DNA from: an uncultured Oscillibacter sp.
Lineage (GTDB): Bacteria; Bacillota; Clostridia; Oscillospirales; Oscillospiraceae
Direction: 5' to 3'
NCBI GenBank assembly: GCA_949959305.1
Contig: CATLJA010000014.1
Span: forward strand, 1 to 32,179
Length of the DNA stretch: 32,179 nt
Under the pieces are notes generated by a model. That model was not told where the DNA came from. It did not search any database and saw only the letters and a list, made by a program, of their open reading frames with translations. This document shows, piece by piece, positions 21,334-30,068 of the stretch (its first letter is position 1; each line of letters opens with the position of its first letter). Both the position numbers and the translations under genes were made by a program.

Positions 21334-21370
21334 AAAAACCGGAGTGGCGCAGCTCGCGCCGCGCCACTCC
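21334..21370 (-). terminator. terminator of pta
   Basis: GGAGTGGCGC / GCGCCACTCC stem with a 10-base loop, followed on the minus strand by GGTTTTT. It lies about 140 bases past the pta stop, the intervening GC-rich stretch holding no gene. Confidence 0.75.
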
Positions 21371-21507
21371 CTGTAAAACCTGTTTCCCCTGCCCAGGGGC
21401 TTTTTGCGCCGTCCGCACATGCCGGGGCGGTTAAACCACCAGAGGATTTTTGCCGCCCCGCCGGGCGCGCGGCGCTCTTTTCGCCGGCTCTTTCTCCCGG
21501 GAAAGCG

Positions 21508-22488
21508 TCAGTCCTCGCACAGGCCGGCGGTGATGATGGCCATGGAGTAGACCTCCTGGGCATTGCAGCCCCGGGAGAGGTCGTTGATGGGGGCGTTGAG
21601 GCCCTGGAGGATGGGACCGTATGCCTCAAAGGAGCCCATGCGCTGGCAGATTTTATAGCCGATGTTGCCGGCGTTGATGTCGGGGAAAATGAAGGTGTTG
21701 GCCTGGCCGTGGACGGGGGAGCTGGGGCACTTGGTCTTCATCACCCGGGGGGAGACCGCCGCGTCGAACTGGAGCTCGCCGTCGACCACCACGCCGGGCA
21801 GAGCGAATTTCGCCTTCTCGCAGGCGCCGCGCATCTTGTCCACGTCCTCGCCCGCGCCGGAGCCGTGGGTGGAGTAGCTGAGGAAGGCCACCTTCGGGTC
21901 GATGCCGAAGGTCCGGGCCGTCTGGACGGTCTCCACGGCAATCTCCACCAGCTCCTCCTCGGAGGGCTTGATGTTGATGGCGCAGTCCGCCATGGCGAAG
22001 ACGTCCGGGTCGCCGGTGGCGGAGGGGCGGACCAGGATGAAGCAGCTGGAGACAATCTTGCACCCCGGCTTCGTCTTGATAAGCTGGAGGGCGGGACGGA
22101 CGGTGTCGGCGGTGGAGTACGTGGCGCCGCCCAGCAGGGCGTCGGCGTAGCCCATCTTCACCAGCATGGTGCCGAAGTAGTTGCCCTGCTTCAGCGCGGC
22201 GCGGCACTGCTCCTCGGTCATCTTGCCCTTGCGCAGGGCCACCATCTCGGCCACCATCTTGTCCATGTCCTCAAAGGTCTCCGGGTCCAGAATCTCCGCG
22301 CCCTTGACGTTGAAGCCCACCTCCTCGGCGGCGGCCAGGATTTCCTCCCGGCTGCCCACCAGCACGGGCATCAGGAACGTGGCGGAGAGCAGCCGGGCGG
22401 CGGCCTCCAGAATGCGGGGGTCGGTGCCCTCGGTGAACACAATCTTGCGGGGATGGGCCTTCAGCTTTTTAATCAGAAATTCAAACAT
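21508..22488 (-). CDS. pta: phosphate acetyltransferase (phosphotransacetylase)
   Basis: 326 residues from ATG 22488 behind GGAGGAA, the length of the single-domain Pta. Family blocks include IVFTEGTDPRILEAA (16-30), GGATYSTADTVRPALQ, SSCFIL, FAMADCAI, FLSYSTHGSG, and the C-terminal NTFIFPDINAGNIGYKICQRMG with GPILQGLNAPINDLSRGC. It converts acetyl-CoA plus phosphate to acetyl phosphate and CoA, feeding acetate kinase for ATP formation, central to fermentation. No ackA is adjacent. Confidence 0.97.
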   Translation of the reverse strand: MFEFLIKKLKAHPRKIVFTEGTDPRILEAAARLLSATFLMPVLVGSREEILAAAEEVGFNVKGAEILDPETFEDMDKMVAEMVALRKGKMTEEQCRAALKQGNYFGTMLVKMGYADALLGGATYSTADTVRPALQLIKTKPGCKIVSSCFILVRPSATGDPDVFAMADCAINIKPSEEELVEIAVETVQTARTFGIDPKVAFLSYSTHGSGAGEDVDKMRGACEKAKFALPGVVVDGELQFDAAVSPRVMKTKCPSSPVHGQANTFIFPDINAGNIGYKICQRMGSFEAYGPILQGLNAPINDLSRGCNAQEVYSMAIITAGLCED

Positions 22489-22535
22489 GTCTCTTCCTCC
22501 AGATGTACAAGTCTTTGCCGGGGTTCTATGCTTCC

Positions 22536-22563
22536 ATTATACACCTTTGCCCGCCCCGGTCAA
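22536..22563 (-). promoter_or_regulatory. pta promoter
   Basis: Minus strand: TTGACC (22558-22563), 16-base spacer, TATAAT (22536-22541). The 341-base gap 22489-22829 also holds the promoter at 22716-22744; nothing else in it can be supported. Confidence 0.8.
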
Positions 22564-22715
22564 TCCAAATTTCGGGACTGCCTTATAAAAATTTACAGTC
22601 CTGTCACCAATTTCCTGCCCCCTTATGGCGCGCCGAACCCGGCCCCCGGGGGCCTTTTCTGTCAAAATTGCCGGAAAATCCGCGGACGGCCCCGCTTTTT
22701 TGCCCCTCTCAGGTC

Positions 22716-22744
22716 TTGACGGGGCGGAAAAAAAGCGGTATGAT
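22716..22744 (+). promoter_or_regulatory. promoter of the M23 envelope peptidase
   Basis: TTGACG (22716-22721), 17-base spacer, TATGAT (22739-22744), about 85 bases before the start codon. Confidence 0.72.
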
Positions 22745-22829
22745 AGGCATTGGTAACAAATTGTAACTTTTTCAGGACAGCCCGCCCCCTCCTTCCCCGG
22801 GAGACGCGGGCCCGATACAAGGAGACCCT

Positions 22830-24662
22830 ATGAGCGAAGACAGAAAAAAATCCACCGTACAGGCCCCGCCCTCCCAGGGCGGCAGGCCCAATCCGGAGGC
22901 CGCCGGGACGCAGGACATCTTTCCCGAGGGCTGGAGCCCCTGGAAGGACTGGGACCTCCCTCCCTCCATCCGGGACTGGGAGCCCGAGGGCCGGGATTCA
23001 AAGCCCCGGGAGAGCCGCCGCTCCGCCTCCCGGAGCCGGGAGCGCCGGAGCGCCCCGTCCCGGAGGTCCCGCCCGCCGGAGCGGCGGGAAGCCCGCTCCC
23101 CCCGGGAGACCATCGCCCAAAAGCGGCTGCACTTCCGCCGCCGCTGGCGGCGCATCGTCCGGGAGAACAAGGCCCACCGCTTCCCGGAGTCCGAGCGGCT
23201 GCCCATCCAGCTGATGCTGTTTTTCTGGGGCCTGCTCCCCATGTGGGGCAGCCTGCTCCAGGAGCGGGTAATGCTGAAGCACAGCGCCTCCCGGCAAAAG
23301 AGCGCCCAGAGCGCCCAGAGGAAGCACCGCTGGCGCGTCCACCCCGCCGTCTTCCTGGCGGGAGGCTGCGTCCTGGCGGCGGTGCTGCTGTTCTTCTCCA
23401 CGTACACCAACGGCGTCACCATCACCTACGACGGAAAGGTTCTGGCCTCCCTGGCCGACCGGGCGGAGGCCGAGGAGGCCCGGGCGGAGCTGGAGAAGGT
23501 CACCGCCCAGACCCTGGGCCGGAGCTTTACCATCGACGACTCCCTGATCCAGTACTCCTCCGGCCTGCTGCGCCGCCAGGACCTGGTGGACAAGGAGGTC
23601 TATGAGGAGGCCCTGAGCCAGGAGGTGGGCATGGTCACCTCCGCGTACTGCCTCTATGTGGACGGGGAGCGCATCGGCGCCACGCCCTACAAGGGGGCGC
23701 TGGAGCAGCTGCTCAAGCAGATGCAGCTCTCCGCCACCAACGAGGGCACCATCTCCGTGTCCTTCGCCGAGAACGTGGAGGTGAAGGAGGAGTACGTGGC
23801 CACCGACAGCCTGATGAACCTGGGCTTTCTGGCGGAGACCCTCTACAGCACCAAGACCGCCGAGGTCACCTACACCGTGGCCAAGGGGGACACCTGGTCC
23901 GAGATTGCCGAGGACCACGGCCTCACCTCCAAGGAGCTGCTGTCCCTGAACCCCGGCTATAACATGGATCGGCTGCAAATCGGCGAAATCCTCACCATGT
24001 CCGCCTCCGTGCCCTACCTGACCATGACCGTGGTCCAGCAGGAGCGGTACGTGGACAGCGTGGCCTTCGACGTGGAATACACCGACAGCCCCGACATCTA
24101 CGTGGGCGATTACCGGGTCGCCTCCGCCGGGCAGTACGGCGCGGCGGACACCGTGGCCAACGTCACCTACGTCAACGGCGAGGAGACGGAGCGGACCGTC
24201 CTCTCCAGCGTCACCCTCCGCCAGCCCGTCACGGAGCACCGGCTCCAGGGCACGAAGCCCAAGCCCATCACGGCGGCCTCCGGCACCTTCCGCTGGCCCA
24301 CCACGGGGCGCATCACCTCCCGGTTTGGCGGGCGCAGCTCCCCCGGCGGCATCGGCTCCACCAACCACAAGGGCATCGACATCGCCGTCCCGAGAGGAAC
24401 TCCCATCTACGCCGCGGACGGCGGCACCGTCACCTACGCCGGGTGGATGAGCAGCTACGGCTACCTGGTCCAGATTGACCACGGAAACGGCTATGTGACC
24501 CGGTACGCCCACAACAGCAGCCTGACGGTCTCCGTGGGCCAGAAGGTCTACAAGGGCCAGCAGATTGCCCGGGCCGGCTCCACCGGCAACTCCACCGGCA
24601 GCCACTGCCACTTCGAAATCCGCTACAACGGCGTAGCCAAAAACCCGCTGAATTACCTGTAG
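22830..24662 (+). CDS. M23 peptidase with LysM and G5 domains
   Basis: 610 residues from ATG 22830 with AAGGAGA upstream. Order: a charged Arg/Ser/Glu-rich cytoplasmic region (1-170), one membrane segment about 172-192, an extracytoplasmic region, a LysM domain (VAKGDTWSEIAEDHGL to LQIGEILTM, about 349-391), a G5-like domain (about 397-480) and a C-terminal M23 domain. M23 zinc ligands and catalytic residues are complete: H513 and D517 in HKGID, H561 in YAHN, H592 and H594 in HCH. It should be an active peptidoglycan endopeptidase anchored in the membrane with its catalytic end in the wall. It stands alone with its own promoter and terminator. Confidence 0.93.
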   Translation: MSEDRKKSTVQAPPSQGGRPNPEAAGTQDIFPEGWSPWKDWDLPPSIRDWEPEGRDSKPRESRRSASRSRERRSAPSRRSRPPERREARSPRETIAQKRLHFRRRWRRIVRENKAHRFPESERLPIQLMLFFWGLLPMWGSLLQERVMLKHSASRQKSAQSAQRKHRWRVHPAVFLAGGCVLAAVLLFFSTYTNGVTITYDGKVLASLADRAEAEEARAELEKVTAQTLGRSFTIDDSLIQYSSGLLRRQDLVDKEVYEEALSQEVGMVTSAYCLYVDGERIGATPYKGALEQLLKQMQLSATNEGTISVSFAENVEVKEEYVATDSLMNLGFLAETLYSTKTAEVTYTVAKGDTWSEIAEDHGLTSKELLSLNPGYNMDRLQIGEILTMSASVPYLTMTVVQQERYVDSVAFDVEYTDSPDIYVGDYRVASAGQYGAADTVANVTYVNGEETERTVLSSVTLRQPVTEHRLQGTKPKPITAASGTFRWPTTGRITSRFGGRSSPGGIGSTNHKGIDIAVPRGTPIYAADGGTVTYAGWMSSYGYLVQIDHGNGYVTRYAHNSSLTVSVGQKVYKGQQIARAGSTGNSTGSHCHFEIRYNGVAKNPLNYL

Positions 24663-24676
24663 CGCCCCGGCGCAAG

Positions 24677-24708
24677 AAGGGCCCTCCGCCAGAGCGGAGG
24701 GCCCTTTT
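24677..24708 (+). terminator. bidirectional terminator between the M23 and SSB-like genes
   Basis: AAGGGCCCTCCGC / GCGGAGGGCCCTT stem with CAGA loop then TTTT; the convergent SSB-like gene ends 10 bases further on. Confidence 0.88.
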
Positions 24709-24717
24709 CCCCGTATT

Positions 24718-25338
24718 CTACGCGTCCTGTTCCCCCTCCGGGGCCTCTGGGTCCAGCAGGCGCATCATGGACACCTCATAGGCCGTCCGCTCCTCCGTCT
24801 CCCCGGACTCCAGGGCCTTGAGGTATGTACGGCTCTGGACCCGGCCCTCCAGGGCCAGGGGGTCCCCCACCCGGAGGCGGCTGGCCTTCACCGCCAGCTG
24901 GCCCCAGGCGATGACCGGCAGGTAATCCGCCCGGCCGTAGCGCCGGGGGACGGCCAGCATCAGATCGCAGATGCTCCGCCCCAGGGGGGTCCGGCGGAAG
25001 ATGGGGGGCTTGCACAGCGCGCCGGAGAGGGCAATCTGGTTTTGGGGCTCGTCCAGCCCCGGCTGGAGCTCCTGGGCGTAGACCGTCAGCACCAGGCGGC
25101 TGCCCACGCCGCTGCGGTTGTTGAAGGAGCGGAGCTGCCCCCGGATTCGAAGGAGCCGCCCCTCCGCCGCCTGGGCGGCCAGCCCCCCCGGCAGCAGCAC
25201 CGGCAGCAGGTCCGCCTGGCCGCTGAGCCGGGGGACCCGGAGATATACGCGGTAAAACTGCGCGCCGTGGTTCTCATGGGACCACTCCGGCTCCCCCAGG
25301 GCCAGCCCCTCCAGCAGCACTTCATTTTTCGTCGTCAT
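24718..25338 (-). CDS. single-stranded DNA-binding-like protein with two OB-fold halves
   Basis: 206 residues from ATG 25338 behind AGAGGTGG. The first half (about 1-100) has EVLLEGLALGEPEW, FYRVYLRVPRLSGQADLLPVLLP and GRLLRIRGQLRS, and the second (about 105-195) repeats the plan: NQIALSGALCKPPIFRRTPLG, ICDLMLAVPRRYGRADYLPVIAWG, GDPLALEGRVQSRTY. The latter resembles the single-strand DNA-binding (SSB/PriB) domain. There is no acidic SSB tail of the DDDIPF type, though the end is acidic. The role is not established; it does not look like the main replicative SSB. Confidence 0.72.
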   Translation of the reverse strand: MTTKNEVLLEGLALGEPEWSHENHGAQFYRVYLRVPRLSGQADLLPVLLPGGLAAQAAEGRLLRIRGQLRSFNNRSGVGSRLVLTVYAQELQPGLDEPQNQIALSGALCKPPIFRRTPLGRSICDLMLAVPRRYGRADYLPVIAWGQLAVKASRLRVGDPLALEGRVQSRTYLKALESGETEERTAYEVSMMRLLDPEAPEGEQDA

Positions 25339-25400
25339 GTTGTCCACCTCTCGGTCGTGATACCGCATTGTATGAGGGGGACAGGGCGGATAGAACCGGA

Positions 25401-25433
25401 AAAGCGGCATGGCGCGTGCCATGCCGCTTTTTT
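25401..25433 (-). terminator. terminator of the small membrane protein gene
   Basis: AAAGCGGCATGGC / GCCATGCCGCTTT (25401-25413 and 25418-25430), with Ts on both strands. It follows the 65-residue gene ending at 25444. Confidence 0.82.
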
Positions 25434-25443
25434 GCCAGTATGT

Positions 25444-25641
25444 TCAGGAACCGCCAAACAGCTTCGCAAAAGGCGAGAAAAGGGTGAACGTGATAAAAAG
25501 GATGGCCACCAGTTTGCCTTTCCAGCCGAAAAACATGGTGTCCGCGCCGATCAGCCGCATGAACAGCCGCTGGGCCCCGTTGACAATGGCCGATGAGATG
25601 CCAAGCAGGACGACAAGGACAATGGCTTCTAAAATCCACAT
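25444..25641 (-). CDS. small two-segment membrane protein, unknown function
   Basis: 65 residues from ATG 25641 behind AAAGGAGGG, with a good promoter and a terminator, so it is very likely a real gene. Two hydrophobic stretches are seen, about residues 3-20 and 44-60, separated by a short basic loop (FMRLIGADTMFFGWKGK). No family recognised. It lies divergent from the XRE regulator, which may control it. Confidence 0.7.
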   Translation of the reverse strand: MWILEAIVLVVLLGISSAIVNGAQRLFMRLIGADTMFFGWKGKLVAILFITFTLFSPFAKLFGGS

Positions 25642-25706
25642 ACTATGCTCCCTCCTTTCGACTGGTTTATGGATTTTTCTTCCGGATATATGTTTCCAGC
25701 GGAGCC

Positions 25707-25734
25707 ATTATAGCAGAAAACCCCGTATAGTCAA
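25707..25734 (-). promoter_or_regulatory. promoter of the small membrane protein gene
   Basis: Minus strand: TTGACT (25729-25734), 16-base spacer, consensus TATAAT (25707-25712). The intergenic region 25642-25801 also contains related words CGTATAG and CATATAG that could be XRE operator halves. The XRE gene's own promoter is unclear. Confidence 0.75.
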
Positions 25735-25801
25735 TATAAAAACCTCATATAGATATTTCAGGAGAAAAATCTCACCTTGTACAATACATAGAGGTGATGA
25801 T

Positions 25802-26134
25802 ATGGATTATAAGAAGTTGGGCGAACGAATCAGGGAGGAACGCTTGCGGCTGAATCTCACACAGGCCCAGCTTGCGGAAAACACCGGCATTTCAGATACC
25901 TACATGGGCGCGATTGAGCGGGGCGAGAGAAGCCTGACGCTGGATACGCTGGTGCGGCTGGTCAACAGGCTTGGCGTTACGGTGGATTATTTGTTGAAGG
26001 ACTCCGTGGCGGACAGCGACGCCAACATTATGGAGGAGTTCAAGCAGGTGATAGACCAACAGCCCATAAAGAGAAAACGGCTGGCAATCAATATACTGCG
26101 CAGCGTATTCGCCTATCTGGAAGACGAGGATTGA
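25802..26134 (+). CDS. XRE family helix-turn-helix regulator
   Basis: 110 residues from ATG 25802 behind GAGGTGAT. The HTH_3 domain occupies residues about 6-62: LGERIREERLRLNLTQAQLAENTGISDTYMGAIERG is the classic phage-repressor-type helix-turn-helix, then LTLDTLVRLVNRLGVTVDYLL. The C-terminal half is a short helical extension. Similar single-domain regulators control adjacent genes; the divergent 65-residue membrane protein is the obvious target. The base composition here is more AT-rich than the surroundings (25640-26140), which may indicate recent acquisition. Confidence 0.92.
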   Translation: MDYKKLGERIREERLRLNLTQAQLAENTGISDTYMGAIERGERSLTLDTLVRLVNRLGVTVDYLLKDSVADSDANIMEEFKQVIDQQPIKRKRLAINILRSVFAYLEDED

Positions 26135-26143
26135 AGATGCCCC

Positions 26144-26184
26144 GCAAAAAACAGCGCCCGGAAAGGACAAGCCTTTCCGGGCGC
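26144..26184 (-). terminator. terminator of the DUF362 gene
   Basis: GCGCCCGGAAAGG / CCTTTCCGGGCGC stem, followed on the minus strand by TGTTTTTT. Confidence 0.88.
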
Positions 26185-26212
26185 CGCTTTCGCCATATCC
26201 GCGGCAAAAAAA

Positions 26213-27334
26213 TCAGATTTTAATGAGCTCATACTTCCGGGACCCCAGCCCCAGCTTCTCCGCGTGCTCCAGGCAGGACTGCCAGTGGGTGTCCGGGTGG
26301 GCCGCCTGGAAGACGTCGCCGCAGGAGCAGTCGAAGCCCTCGTCAAAGAGCACGGAGCCCGGCAGGGGAGGCTGAGCCACCACCGCGTCGGCGCAGGCCT
26401 GGTCCAGGGCCACGGGGTCGAAGGAGGCGAACATGCCCACATCCGCGGCGATGGGCGCGTCGTTCTCCCCGTGGCAGTCGCAGTTGGGAGAGATATCCAG
26501 CACCAGGGACACGTGGAAGCAGGGCCGCCCGTCCACCACGGCCTTGGTGTACTCGGCGATTTTCTTGTTCAGGATGGTGGGAGCCTCGTCGTACAGGCAG
26601 TCGATGGCGTCCTTGGGGCAGACGGCCAAGCACCGGCCGCAGCCCACGCACTTGTCCGTATCAATGGAAGCCTTGCCGTCCGCGCCGAACTGGGGCGCGC
26701 CGTGGGCGCAGATTTTGGCGCAGGCCTTGCAGCCGATGCACTTCTCCGCCTTCACGAAGGGCTTGCCGGAGTTGTGCTGCTCCATCTTTCCCGCCCGGGA
26801 GCCGCAGCCCATGCCGATATTCTTTAGAGCCCCGCCCATGCCGGCCTGCTCGTGGCCCTTGAAGTGGGTGAGGCTGACGAACACGTCCGCGTCCATGACG
26901 GCCCGGCCGATTTTGGCCTCCTTCACGTACTCGCCGCCCTCCACAGGGACGGACACCTCGTCCGTGCCCTTCAAGCCGTCGGCGATGATTACGTGGCAGC
27001 CGGCGGCGTAGGGGTTAAAGCCGTTGACGTAGGCGGATTCCAGGTGGTCCAGGGCATTCTTCCTCCCGCCCACATACAAGGTGTTGCAGTCCGTCAGGAA
27101 GGGCTTGCCCCCCTGGGACTTCACCAGCTCCGCCACGGCCCTGGCCCAGTTATGCCGGAGGTAGGCCAGGTTGCCCGGCTCGCCGAAGTGCATCTTGATG
27201 GCGACAAACTTGTCCTCCATGTCAATTTCGCCAAACCCGGCGGTCATCATCAGGCGGGCCAGCTTCTGGGGCAGGTTCTCCCGCCAGCTGGGGCAGCGGA
27301 AGTCCGCGAAATAGACCTTGGACGTCTCAGCCAT
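26213..27334 (-). CDS. DUF362 domain 4Fe-4S protein
   Basis: 373 residues from ATG 27334 (MAETSK), 10 bases after AAGGAG; an ATG six bases earlier is too close to the site. The DUF362 domain spans the N-terminal two thirds (IKMHFGEPGN, FLTDCNTLYVGGR, VFVSLTHFKGHEQAGMGGALKNIGMGCGSR). A ferredoxin-type insert carries two CxxCxxCxxxC clusters, CIGCKACAKIC and CVGCGRCLAVC, at about residues 200-245, followed by DISPNCDCHGEND. These proteins probably bind two [4Fe-4S] clusters and are common in anaerobes; function is unproven. It stands alone. Confidence 0.9.
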   Translation of the reverse strand: MAETSKVYFADFRCPSWRENLPQKLARLMMTAGFGEIDMEDKFVAIKMHFGEPGNLAYLRHNWARAVAELVKSQGGKPFLTDCNTLYVGGRKNALDHLESAYVNGFNPYAAGCHVIIADGLKGTDEVSVPVEGGEYVKEAKIGRAVMDADVFVSLTHFKGHEQAGMGGALKNIGMGCGSRAGKMEQHNSGKPFVKAEKCIGCKACAKICAHGAPQFGADGKASIDTDKCVGCGRCLAVCPKDAIDCLYDEAPTILNKKIAEYTKAVVDGRPCFHVSLVLDISPNCDCHGENDAPIAADVGMFASFDPVALDQACADAVVAQPPLPGSVLFDEGFDCSCGDVFQAAHPDTHWQSCLEHAEKLGLGSRKYELIKI

Positions 27335-27474
27335 AATCATCGTTCTCCTTTACCGTTCATTTTCCGTCGTTCCACAGGGGAAGCATTTGGCATTCAGTGT
27401 ATCATATGGAGTACGGTCCATGTCAAGTCCTTTCCGGGATTTGCGTACGGAATGTAAAAAAAGCGTTTTGCAGG

Positions 27475-27503
27475 TTGTATTCACCGCCCGCTTGTGCTAA
27501 ACT
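27475..27503 (+). promoter_or_regulatory. candidate promoter of the ddl operon
   Basis: TTGTAT (27475-27480), 17-base spacer, TAAACT (27498-27503), followed by TATAAT in the same AT-rich patch. On the minus strand a consensus TTGACA (27421-27426) probably serves the DUF362 gene, but its -10 is ambiguous. Confidence 0.4.
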
Positions 27504-27553
27504 ATAATGGATTATAATAAGATGAAATGATTACCACTGCTGGAGGATGCCGC

Positions 27554-28606
27554 ATGAAGATCGTCGTACTGGCCGGGGGCCTTTCCCCCGAGAGGGCCGT
27601 CTCCCTGGTGACGGGCACCGGGGTCTGCCGGGCCCTGCGGGAGCGGGGCCACCGGGCCATTTTAGTAGATTTGTTCCTGGGCGTGGAGGAGCTTCCGGCG
27701 GACCCGGAGGCCCTCTTCGACGCGGCGGACGGCCTTTGCCCCGACGCGCGGATCGAGACCACGGCCCCGGACCTGGAGGCCGTCCGGCGCAGCCGGAAGG
27801 ACCGGAGCCCCCGGGTCTTCGGCCCTAATGTGCTGGAGCTGTGCCAGCTGGCGGATATCGTATTCCTGGGCCTCCACGGCCAGGACGGGGAGGACGGAAG
27901 AATCCAAGCCGCCCTGGAGCTGCTGGGCGTGCCCTACACCGGCTCCGGCTACCTGGCCTCCGGCGTCGCCATGGACAAGGCCGTGGCCAAGCGCGTCATG
28001 AGCGCCGAGGGCGTGCCCACGCCCAGGTGGGGCGTGCTGGACTACCGCCCGGAGGAAGCCTGCCGCCTGGCCCAGGAGCTGCCCATGCCCTGTGTCATTA
28101 AATGCACCACCGGCGGGTCCTCCCTGGGGGTTTTCCTGCCGGAGAACCGGACGGAGCTCCGGCAGGCCCTGGAAAAGGTCCGCCAGTTCGGCGGAGAGGT
28201 TATCTGGGAGGAGCGCGTCTACGGCCGGGAGCTGACGGTGGCGGTGCTGGGAAACCGGGCCCTGCCCGCCGTGGAGACCACCCCCGCCGGAAAGGACTTC
28301 GACTACGCCGCCAAATACCAGAAGGGCGGCGCGCGGGAGGTCTGCCCCGCCCCCCTGACGGAGGCGGAGGCCGCCGCCGCCGGGGAGCTGGCCCTCCGGG
28401 CCCACAGGGCCCTGGGCCTTCAGGTGTACTCCCGGACGGACATGATGCTGGACAAAAACGGGAAGCTCTGGTGCCTGGAGTCCAACTCCCTGCCGGGAAT
28501 GACGCCCACCAGCTTCGTGCCCCAGGAGGCCGCCGCCGTGGGCATGAGCTACGGCGAGCTGTGCGAGGAGATCGTCCGGCTGTCCCTGGCGATCAAGCGG
28601 CGCTGA
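27554..28606 (+). CDS. ddl: D-alanine--D-alanine ligase family protein
   Basis: 350 residues from ATG 27554 behind TGGAGG. The ATP-grasp fold and Ddl motifs are visible: HGQDGEDG (108-115), GSGYLASGVAMDK (about 135-147), the glycine loop GGSSLGV (about 188-194), and the C-terminal metal/substrate motif SNSLPGMTPTS. The YxxKYQ segment fits the D-alanine branch rather than D-lactate variants. It joins two D-alanines for cell-wall precursors. The next gene is murF, which uses the product, so the functional assignment is strong. Confidence 0.9.
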   Translation: MKIVVLAGGLSPERAVSLVTGTGVCRALRERGHRAILVDLFLGVEELPADPEALFDAADGLCPDARIETTAPDLEAVRRSRKDRSPRVFGPNVLELCQLADIVFLGLHGQDGEDGRIQAALELLGVPYTGSGYLASGVAMDKAVAKRVMSAEGVPTPRWGVLDYRPEEACRLAQELPMPCVIKCTTGGSSLGVFLPENRTELRQALEKVRQFGGEVIWEERVYGRELTVAVLGNRALPAVETTPAGKDFDYAAKYQKGGAREVCPAPLTEAEAAAAGELALRAHRALGLQVYSRTDMMLDKNGKLWCLESNSLPGMTPTSFVPQEAAAVGMSYGELCEEIVRLSLAIKRR

Positions 28607-28658
28607 TACATCACAAAAAGAAAGCGCGTCCCTTACGGGGCGCGGGGAGGACGATGGA

Positions 28659-30068
28659 ATGGAGCCCATGACTGCCGGCCGGATTGCCGCCGCCGTGGAC
28701 GGCGTATGGCTGAACCCCAGCGAAAATACCCCCGCCGTCACCGCGGTCTGCACCGACAGCCGCAGCCTGACCCCCGGCTGCTTGTTCCTGCCCTGGGTGG
28801 GAGAGCGGTTCGACGGGCATGACTTTATCGAAGCGGCCCTGGACGGCGGCGCGGCGGGGTGCCTCTGCGCCCGCGTGCCGGAGACGCTCCGGGACGACAG
28901 GTTTTACATTCAGGTCCCGGACACCCGCCTGGCCCTCCGGGCCCTGGCCTCCGCTTACCGGGACCAGTTTTCCATTCCGGTGGTTCAGGTCACCGGCAGC
29001 GTGGGAAAAACCACCACCAAGGAGATGATCGCCGCCGTGCTGGGGGCGAAGCTCAGGGTGTGGAAGACCCCGGAGAACTACAACAACGACGTGGGAACTC
29101 CCCTGACCCTGCTGGGCCTGACAAGGGAGCACCAGGCGGCGGTGATTGAGACCGGCATGAACCACTTCGGTGAAATCGAGTACCTTACGGAGATGGTGAA
29201 GCCGGACGTGGCCGTCATCTCCAACATCGGCGACGCCCATATCGAGCACCTGGGAAGCCGGGAGGGCATACTGAAGGCCAAGTGCGAGATTTTCTCCCAC
29301 CTGAAAAAGAACGGCCTGGCCGTCCTGAACGGGGACGACGCCCTGCTGGATACGGTGGCGGTCCCCTTCCCTACCGTCCGCTGCGGCAAGTCGGAGCGCT
29401 GCCAGGCCCGGATTGCCGAAATCGCCGACTACGGCGTGGACGGCATCCGCTGCACCGTAATCACGGAGAAGGAGCGCTACGTGCTGGACGTCCCCGCCCC
29501 CGGGGAGCACATGGCCTACGCCGCCGCCATCGCTGCGGCGGTGGGAGAGGCCCTGGGCCTCAGCCGGGAGGAAATCGTCCGGGGCGCCGCCTCCTACGTC
29601 CCGGCGGGAAGCCGGATGCGGGTCCTCCGCCTGCCGGGGCGGCGGATGCTGCTGGACGACTGCTACAACGCCAACCCCCAGTCCGTGGCGGCGGCGCTGG
29701 AGATTCTGGCCCGGACGGACTGCGAACGGCGGGTGGCCGTCCTGGGGGACATGGGAGAGCTGGGCGGCATCAAAAACCGGGCCCACTACAACATGGGGGC
29801 CCTGGCCGCCATGCTGGGAGTGGACCTAGTCTTCGCCGTGGGCAGCGGGGAGCTGGCGGGGAAAATCGCCGACGGCGTGGCCCTGAGCGGCGGCTCCGTC
29901 CTCTACTTCCCCACGAAGGAGGAGGCCCTGCCGGAGCTGCGGCGGCAGCTGGAGCCGGAGGGAACCGTCATGCTGGTGAAGGCCTCCCACGCCATGAAAT
30001 TCGGCTGGCTGGTGGAGCGGCTGGAAGAAACAAAGACTGGAGAACAGACGATAAAACGCTATGATTGA
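28659..30068 (+). CDS. murF: UDP-N-acetylmuramoyl-tripeptide--D-alanyl-D-alanine ligase
   Basis: 469 residues from ATG 28659, eight bases after GGGGAGG. The Mur ligase plan is intact: N-terminal DSRSLTPGCLFLPWVGERFDGH, the P-loop TGSVGKTTTKEM (112-123), TPENYNNDVGTPLTLLG, IETGMNHFGEIEYLT, the SNIGDAHIEHLGS catalytic region and the C-terminal domain DDCYNANPQSVAAAL. NNDVGTP and NANP are diagnostic of MurF. It adds D-Ala-D-Ala to UDP-MurNAc-tripeptide. It overlaps the ABC-F gene by eight bases, so the operon is tightly packed. Confidence 0.97.
   Translation: MEPMTAGRIAAAVDGVWLNPSENTPAVTAVCTDSRSLTPGCLFLPWVGERFDGHDFIEAALDGGAAGCLCARVPETLRDDRFYIQVPDTRLALRALASAYRDQFSIPVVQVTGSVGKTTTKEMIAAVLGAKLRVWKTPENYNNDVGTPLTLLGLTREHQAAVIETGMNHFGEIEYLTEMVKPDVAVISNIGDAHIEHLGSREGILKAKCEIFSHLKKNGLAVLNGDDALLDTVAVPFPTVRCGKSERCQARIAEIADYGVDGIRCTVITEKERYVLDVPAPGEHMAYAAAIAAAVGEALGLSREEIVRGAASYVPAGSRMRVLRLPGRRMLLDDCYNANPQSVAAALEILARTDCERRVAVLGDMGELGGIKNRAHYNMGALAAMLGVDLVFAVGSGELAGKIADGVALSGGSVLYFPTKEEALPELRRQLEPEGTVMLVKASHAMKFGWLVERLEETKTGEQTIKRYD

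Noticed and set aside
22998..24611. Long minus-strand frame opposite the M23 peptidase
   Set aside because: Shadow of a gene with complete LysM, G5 and M23 domains; no supporting motifs.
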